Shown here: piece by piece, positions 59,357 to 64,000 of the stretch
Layout: each line of letters begins with the position of its first letter
How positions within the stretch are numbered: position 1 is the stretch's first letter
Assembly (NCBI GenBank): GCA_025330725.1
Contig: JAIWND010000018.1
Coordinates: forward strand, 607,043 to 671,042
Origin: Chlamydoabsidia padenii
Lineage: Eukaryota > Mucoromycota > Mucoromycetes > Mucorales > Cunninghamellaceae
Direction: 5' to 3'
Length of the DNA stretch: 64,000 nt
Made by a program: the position numbers and the translations under genes
The notes under the pieces: model-generated
What the model was told of the DNA's origin: nothing
Seen by the model: only the letters and a program-made list of their open reading frames with translations
Database searches by the model: none

Positions 59357-60145
59357 TATTTGAAGTGTTATATCTTGAATAATCTTGAAATGCAGATGGA
59401 AGGATAAAGAAAAGATGAATTTGAGAGAAAAAAAAAAAAGGAAGAAAGAAAGAGAAAGTTTATTTTATAGACGTCCCCGCTTGATCTTAATTTTCAAATT
59501 CCGCCTGTTCCCTTTACGTCAATATCATAAGCTGACAGCTTTTGAAGAGCCAAATCTATCTAAAACATAGTGGATACGCATATAACTTTATTCTATATAT
59601 ATATATATATATATAGAATACATATCTAGCATCTATTCAGGAGATGTTGTTGTTTTTGTGATGGTTTTTGGTAATTTTGACCATTTTTAGTCCTCCCCCC
59701 TGAACACGCTATTCAGTCAATTTCCAAATGGATTTCAATGAGCCAAAAAAAAAAAAAAAAAAAAAAAGTTGCATGTACTACTCCAGTATACGTTACAGCA
59801 AAAAGTTTGGCTCTCAGACACTTCTTTAAACGAAACAAAGGCTAGAATGCTATGTACCCGTAATTCCGTTCTTATTGGCTGGCAAAACCAAAAAAGAAGG
59901 TCCAACTCAGTCTTTCTTGTTTGCTATAAACAGTGAGCTAGAAATAGAAAATGGAACAAAGAAAGGGAGCACAGCTTCTCGAGTCATATCAAATGCACAT
60001 CCCCAGGACAAATTCACGACCTTGGCTTCACAAAAAATAGTAGAGCATTCAACCCCCGCCAGGCTTTTCGTAGGCACGGGATTCTTTTTCGCGAAAAAAA
60101 AGGGGGGACCCTGACAACCAAAAAAAAGACATATTATTTTTGAAA
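59357..60145. other. Intergenic, no gene seen
   Basis: Contains (TA)n at about 59597-59614 and a poly-A run of about 24 bases near 59743-59766. The shared element at 59491-59507 belongs to the tentative gene. Open stretch 59875-60114 has no recognisable content. Confidence 0.4.
59491..59507. promoter_or_regulatory. Shared element upstream of tentative small gene
   Basis: TTTTCAAATTCCGCCTG, about 135-151 bp before the proposed start and followed on the minus strand by TATA-like TCTATAAAATAA. Confidence 0.4.
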
Positions 60146-60890
60146 CTAGATGTGTCTTGTATATAGATCATCGTCTTGCCATGTTCTTGGTAAAGTTGTA
60201 CGTTGGCTTTCTCGGATGACAGCCTCAATGTAAGCTTCGACACTACCATCATTCTGAACACGGTAAAACACAAATGCTTGTGTTGGGTTTGACACCTCCA
60301 ACAAACTAGCATATTTGCCTCTTGTTTCCTCTTCTTCTTCTTCAACTCTTGCTAATAGCTCTCTGAGCCTTCTAACATCGGCACGCTTATCCCTGTACCT
60401 GATTTCCAATGTCAACAAATCACACTCCTCATCCACGACAGGGGCTTTATAGTTGTCTTAGTCACCTTTTTCTGGATCTCGCATAGGAATTCTTATGCGT
60501 GGAATCACCAAATCAGGGATGGTGAAAGGTGACGATTGTTGCTGTTCTAGTCTTCGGCGTGGGATTATCAGTGCCAGTGGTTCAGCATCATTCGAATTAT
60601 AGGATAACAGACGTCGCATAGGAGGACGAGGCAAAACGACTTCATGAGGATAATTACCAGGATGGTAAGGATTGGGGTTGATGGTCTATGCGTAGAAATA
60701 GTTAGCATAGTTAAAATAAATTAGGTCGATTAGATATAATTACCTGCAGAAAACGGATGAATGGTGGCGTGTGTGATCGTTTAATAAAAAATCTTCTGTT
60801 CACCAAATCATCATGGTCGTGTTTCCGATGGGGATCATACCGTTCACGGCAGATTTCGCCCAGCGGTCGTATGCAGATTTTGTATACCAG
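60146..60890 (-). pseudogene. Broken gene, 5' end lost at the tandem array
   Basis: On the minus strand one frame reads from about 60890 through VYKICIRPLGEICRERYDPH, splices at 60745/60686 (CTGCAG|GTAATT ... GCATAG|ACC) into TINPNPYHPGNYPHEVVLPR, continues through PRIRIPMRDPEKGD, meets a single in-frame TAA near 60459, then goes on in the same frame (DNYKAPVVDEECDLLTLEIR, a coiled coil with EEEEEE) to a final stop at 60146. The upstream part stops abruptly at a TAG beside the ~240 bp array, with no start codon. The in-frame stop and missing 5' end suggest a decayed gene. No family recognised. A programmed readthrough or a 21-base intron is much less likely. Confidence 0.55.
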
Positions 60891-60894
60891 TTTC

Positions 60895-61960
60895 TATACA
60901 GATCCTTACATAATGACCAATGTAGCAAGACCCTTGTGTCGGTCAGTTCAAACTTGCGCTGACTTTTACCTGTTCTTTGCAACAAGAAAAAAAAAGTCTG
61001 GTTCCTTTTCGTACTTTTTTACATCCCGCCTGCCTCTACTAAGATTTGGAAAGGCTCTCCTGTCTTAATGGACAAGTAATGCTAATGATTAAAGTGGCAA
61101 TGTAGACATTATAGCCTATTTCCAACAAACTTTACATAATGGCCAATATACCAAGTCCACTGTATGGGGCAGTATAGTCTCAAGATTGTTTTACCCTGAC
61201 TTTTGTAACAAAAAAGTTGCAGAATGAAAAAATTGACACACCAGACCAAACTTAATTCAAAACCCGCTTACTCTCGCCTTGAATCTTGGGAGAGCTCTAC
61301 TAGCTTAATGAACAAGCGATGCTAATGACAAAAGTGACCATGAGCATTCCTTAGCCTATTTCCAACAAAGTTTACATAATGGCCAATATACCAAGTCCAC
61401 TGTATGGAGCAATACAGCCTCAAGATTGTTTTACCCTGACTTTTGTAAAAAAAAAGTTGCAGAATAAAAAATTGACACACCAGACCAAACTTAATTCAAA
61501 ACCCGCTTACTCTCGCCTTGAATCTTGGGAGAGCTCTACTAGCTTAATGAACAAGCGATGCTAATGATTAAAGTGGCGATGTAGACATTATAGCTTATTT
61601 CCAACAAACTTTACATAATGACCATTGTATCAAGTCCTCTGTATGGAGCAATACAGCCTTAAGATTGTTTTAGCCTGACTTTTGTAAAAAAAAAAAGTTG
61701 CAGAATGAAAAAATTGACACACAAGACAAAACTTGATTCAAAACCCGCTTACTCTCGCCTTGAATCTTGGAAGAGCTCTACTGCCTTAATGGACAAGTGA
61801 TCCTCATGACAAAAGTAAGCATGAGCATTCCTTAGCCTATTTCCAGCAAAGTTTACATAATAGTCATTGTACCAAGTATCTTGTGTCGGTCAGTCCAGAC
61901 TTGTGATGACTTTTACCTGTCCTTTGCTAGACGGAGGAAGAAAGATTCATGTTCAAAAAG
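60895..61960. repeat. Tandem array of R1-related ~240 bp units
   Basis: Unit starts (GCTAATGA block) are at 61081, 61321, 61560 and, degenerate, 61802, giving periods of 240, 239 and 242. The two central units are nearly identical over most of their length (CCAAGTCCACTGTATGG, GTTGCAGAAT-AAAA, GACACACCAGACCAAACTTA). Alternating units carry GATTAAAGTGGC or GACAAAAGTGAC, suggesting a higher-order dimer. Outer copies are diverged. Each unit includes TTCAAAACCCGCTT or ACATCCCGCC, a form of the promoter-type element. The same family is dispersed at 1-475 and 17225-17430. Confidence 0.92.
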
Positions 61961-62132
61961 CGGTGTTTGAAAGCAAAAATAAAAGAGAGACAAAAAAAAA
62001 AAAGTTCACCGAGGTGGACTTTCTGAAATATAAGATTTTGTTTTTTAAAGGCGTCCCGCCCCTTTTAATCTTCTTCTTCTTCTTCCCTCCTTTCTCTTTT
62101 TCCTCTTATTTACTCACCTTCAACAAGGCATT

Positions 62133-63150
62133 ATGACTGTACTGTATCATTGACGATGGATTGATAAACTACTGATTACGAGCAAGTCATCAACTTTTGC
62201 CAAGCACGTAATTCACCAACTATCACCACTGACAACGAATACCCAACTTTAGCACAAATAGGAAACTCACGATGGTTGGGAACAGATAGACGAAGAGGAA
62301 CGAATGAGGTGACGAAGCAACTGACCCTGTGGTATTGGGGTATGTTTTACTAACGGCGATGAATCTCTAACGGAGGGAAAGGCGATGGTAATGTTATACT
62401 GTCTGCACCCTTCAAGACTTTGATACTAATACTTTTGCTTCTCTCTTCGTATTTCTTCATGTTTAGGTAGAATTGATACATACTAACTCTTTGTGTATGG
62501 GCTACATACTGGTGATGGACAAACTAGGGGAAACGGTAAAGCAATCAAATAACAGGGGGAGGGGAAGAGGAGATGCTGTAAAATGGTCCTTTCTCTTTTG
62601 GGTTAACAACTTCACCAAGACTCTGATACTGATACCTCTCTTTCTCTCTCTTCCTATATGTTTAGGTAAATCGGTGGTCCAAATAATAACGAAGACAACA
62701 GCTTTGACGATTCATTTTGTATCTATTCGAATGGTTACTTTTGGTGCTAATTTGCTTACCAAACAATACCACCTACTTCACCATCCATACAGTCGTCCTT
62801 CACAACATATCTCCACTATCACCCAAAACTATCAATGGTTTATTATATCCGAACGGCTTATAGTTCTTCTTGGCACACCATTACAATCTGACGAATCCTC
62901 GATAAAATGAACACCATGGCAACTCCTAGACAGAAAAATGTAGATCTGACAAAAGTAAACGTATGCTATAAAACTCGATGCTGAATCCAACTTATCAGCT
63001 TTATAACACCACAACGTTTTAATGCATACCGCTGGACATATCGATAAATTCGATATAATTGGGCAGGCGGCAAATTGATTATACGTAAACAATCACCAAT
63101 CATATCACCAGGAAAACCCTCACCTTCAGGAACATTTCACCAAAACTCGG
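62133..63150 (+). repeat. Inverted duplicate segment B (relative of 5000-5866)
   Basis: The plus strand at 62133-62435 matches the minus strand of 5866-5556 at high identity; similarity fades but continues in blocks to about 63150 (CTCACCTTCAGGAACATTTC; CAAAACTCGG). Inside B the piece ending TTTAGGTA is itself partly duplicated (about 62340-62475 and 62560-62670; CAAGACTTTGATACTAATAC and CAAGACTCTGATACTGATAC). The copy of the A-segment ATGGTTGGGAAC open stretch is interrupted by a stop in B, so no gene is called. Confidence 0.75.
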
Positions 63151-64000
63151 GTTCGGCAGATCTAGGAATGACAACATGATATACTAAGCATCTTCTCATT
63201 CAATGGGACTTGGTTGATCGACAACAGGAATACAATGGGTGACTCTCTCTTTGGATCGGATTCGACTATGAATACAAGTGATAAAGGTATCTGGCTTTAC
63301 CTCTTCTCCTTTTTACCGTGCACCCTTCCACCATCCTCTACATATAACCAGGTTAACAATCAAATCCATGATGCCCACTGTCGCTTTTATGTTGGTGAAT
63401 CGATCTCAATGCCATGATTGACAATGCCACTTACTCTTGCTGATGTCACGATGTACAGTACAATGGTGGTTTTGGAATGGAAGCTCTACCTCTACTGTTG
63501 GAGACCTCTGGCACATATGGAAAGCAAGACATAACAAATCAACTCACTTTTGTCTTTGGTGCTCGACGCATCATCAATTCGGAACAGCACTGGTGGCATT
63601 CAAGTGACTCGGGTTACATTACAAAATGATCAAGCACCAAACACCTTCATACAATGCTGATCTAGATTCTGACAATGTAATCAAGTAGTACGCAACTGGG
63701 ATAGTAAATGGTTTGCTTGGATCATGGTTACCGCTGAATACTGGCCAAAGTAGGTTTAGAAGAAAAAAGAAGATGGGGGTGGTGGTTGACAAAATGGCTC
63801 ACTTTCCTTTTTTCCTTTTTTACTAAACAAGTTATGTATGTAGGACAACTCAAAGGCATAAATTATAGATTTACGTTTAAAACTATACTGTATCTTTGTT
63901 GTTATGGGGATGATTTAATAAAAAAAAAAAAACTGACTTGGTTTTACGGTATAACCATGTAGACTTTGTGTATTTGTTGTAGGGGGTCGTTTTATAAGAA
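63151..64000. other. Intergenic, no gene seen
   Basis: Short open stretches only (for example 63214-63417), no recognisable protein. AATAAAAAAAAAAAAACTG near 63919 could be a 3'-end signal. The window ends in AT-rich sequence. Confidence 0.4.

Noticed and set aside
60895..61960. Repeated units as a CRISPR-like array
   Set aside because: Units are ~240 bp, contiguous and diverging throughout, with no short identical repeats separated by unique spacers; the DNA is eukaryotic.

Overview
The window looks like nuclear DNA of an early-diverging filamentous fungus, most likely Mucoromycota (Mucorales-like). The evidence is about 30 intron-dense eukaryotic genes with short GT-AG introns (roughly 50-110 bp, plus two GC-AG introns), a fungal elongation factor EF-3, a SIP5 homologue, a sugar-porter MFS permease, a Cuz1/ZFAND1-like protein with AN1 fingers, long poly-A/poly-T tracts and AT-rich intergenic DNA. 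The species cannot be fixed from the sequence alone. All gene models below were spliced by hand; exon coordinates are given and every accepted model keeps one open frame across its junctions.

Layout. 1-1980: repeat-rich, no convincing gene. 2-15.4 kb: TBC Rab-GAP (+), then on the minus strand a CCCH zinc-finger protein, Srp40/Nopp140, homoserine O-acetyltransferase, a Swi5-like recombination mediator and a DUF1399 glycine-rich-domain protein. 15.4-17.5 kb: gene-poor with a dispersed repeat. 17.5-31 kb: WDR92-like WD40 protein (+), UTP11, mitochondrial uL10, UVSSA and an SPT23/MGA2-like IPT protein (all -), mitochondrial bL28 and Cuz1/ZFAND1 (+), and a short STI1/HOP (-). 31.7-44.3 kb: EF-3 (+), MFS sugar porter (+), SAM methyltransferase (-), RPS2 (+), calmodulin-like (+), SUR7/claudin-like membrane protein (+), RPC19/AC19 (+). 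45-58 kb: polo kinase and RhoGAP (-), SIP5 and a BTB protein (+), then PR/SET-like, FIS1 and glutathione reductase (-). 58.9-64 kb: a tentative small gene, a broken gene, a ~240 bp tandem array and a long inverted copy of the 5-5.9 kb segment.

The genes are mostly housekeeping (translation, ribosome biogenesis, proteostasis, redox, DNA repair, mitosis) and do not form a functional cluster. What ties many of them together is a recurring short promoter element, approximately TTNAAATCCCGCC or its complement GGCGGGATTTNAA (also GTCGGGATATNAAAT), usually 60-150 bp upstream of a start codon. It joins a GC-rich CGGGA half to a TTTGAA-like half, reminiscent of an E2F/CDE plus CHR composite site. The same sequence occurs inside the ~240 bp dispersed/tandem repeat. 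This is the most interesting signal in the window.
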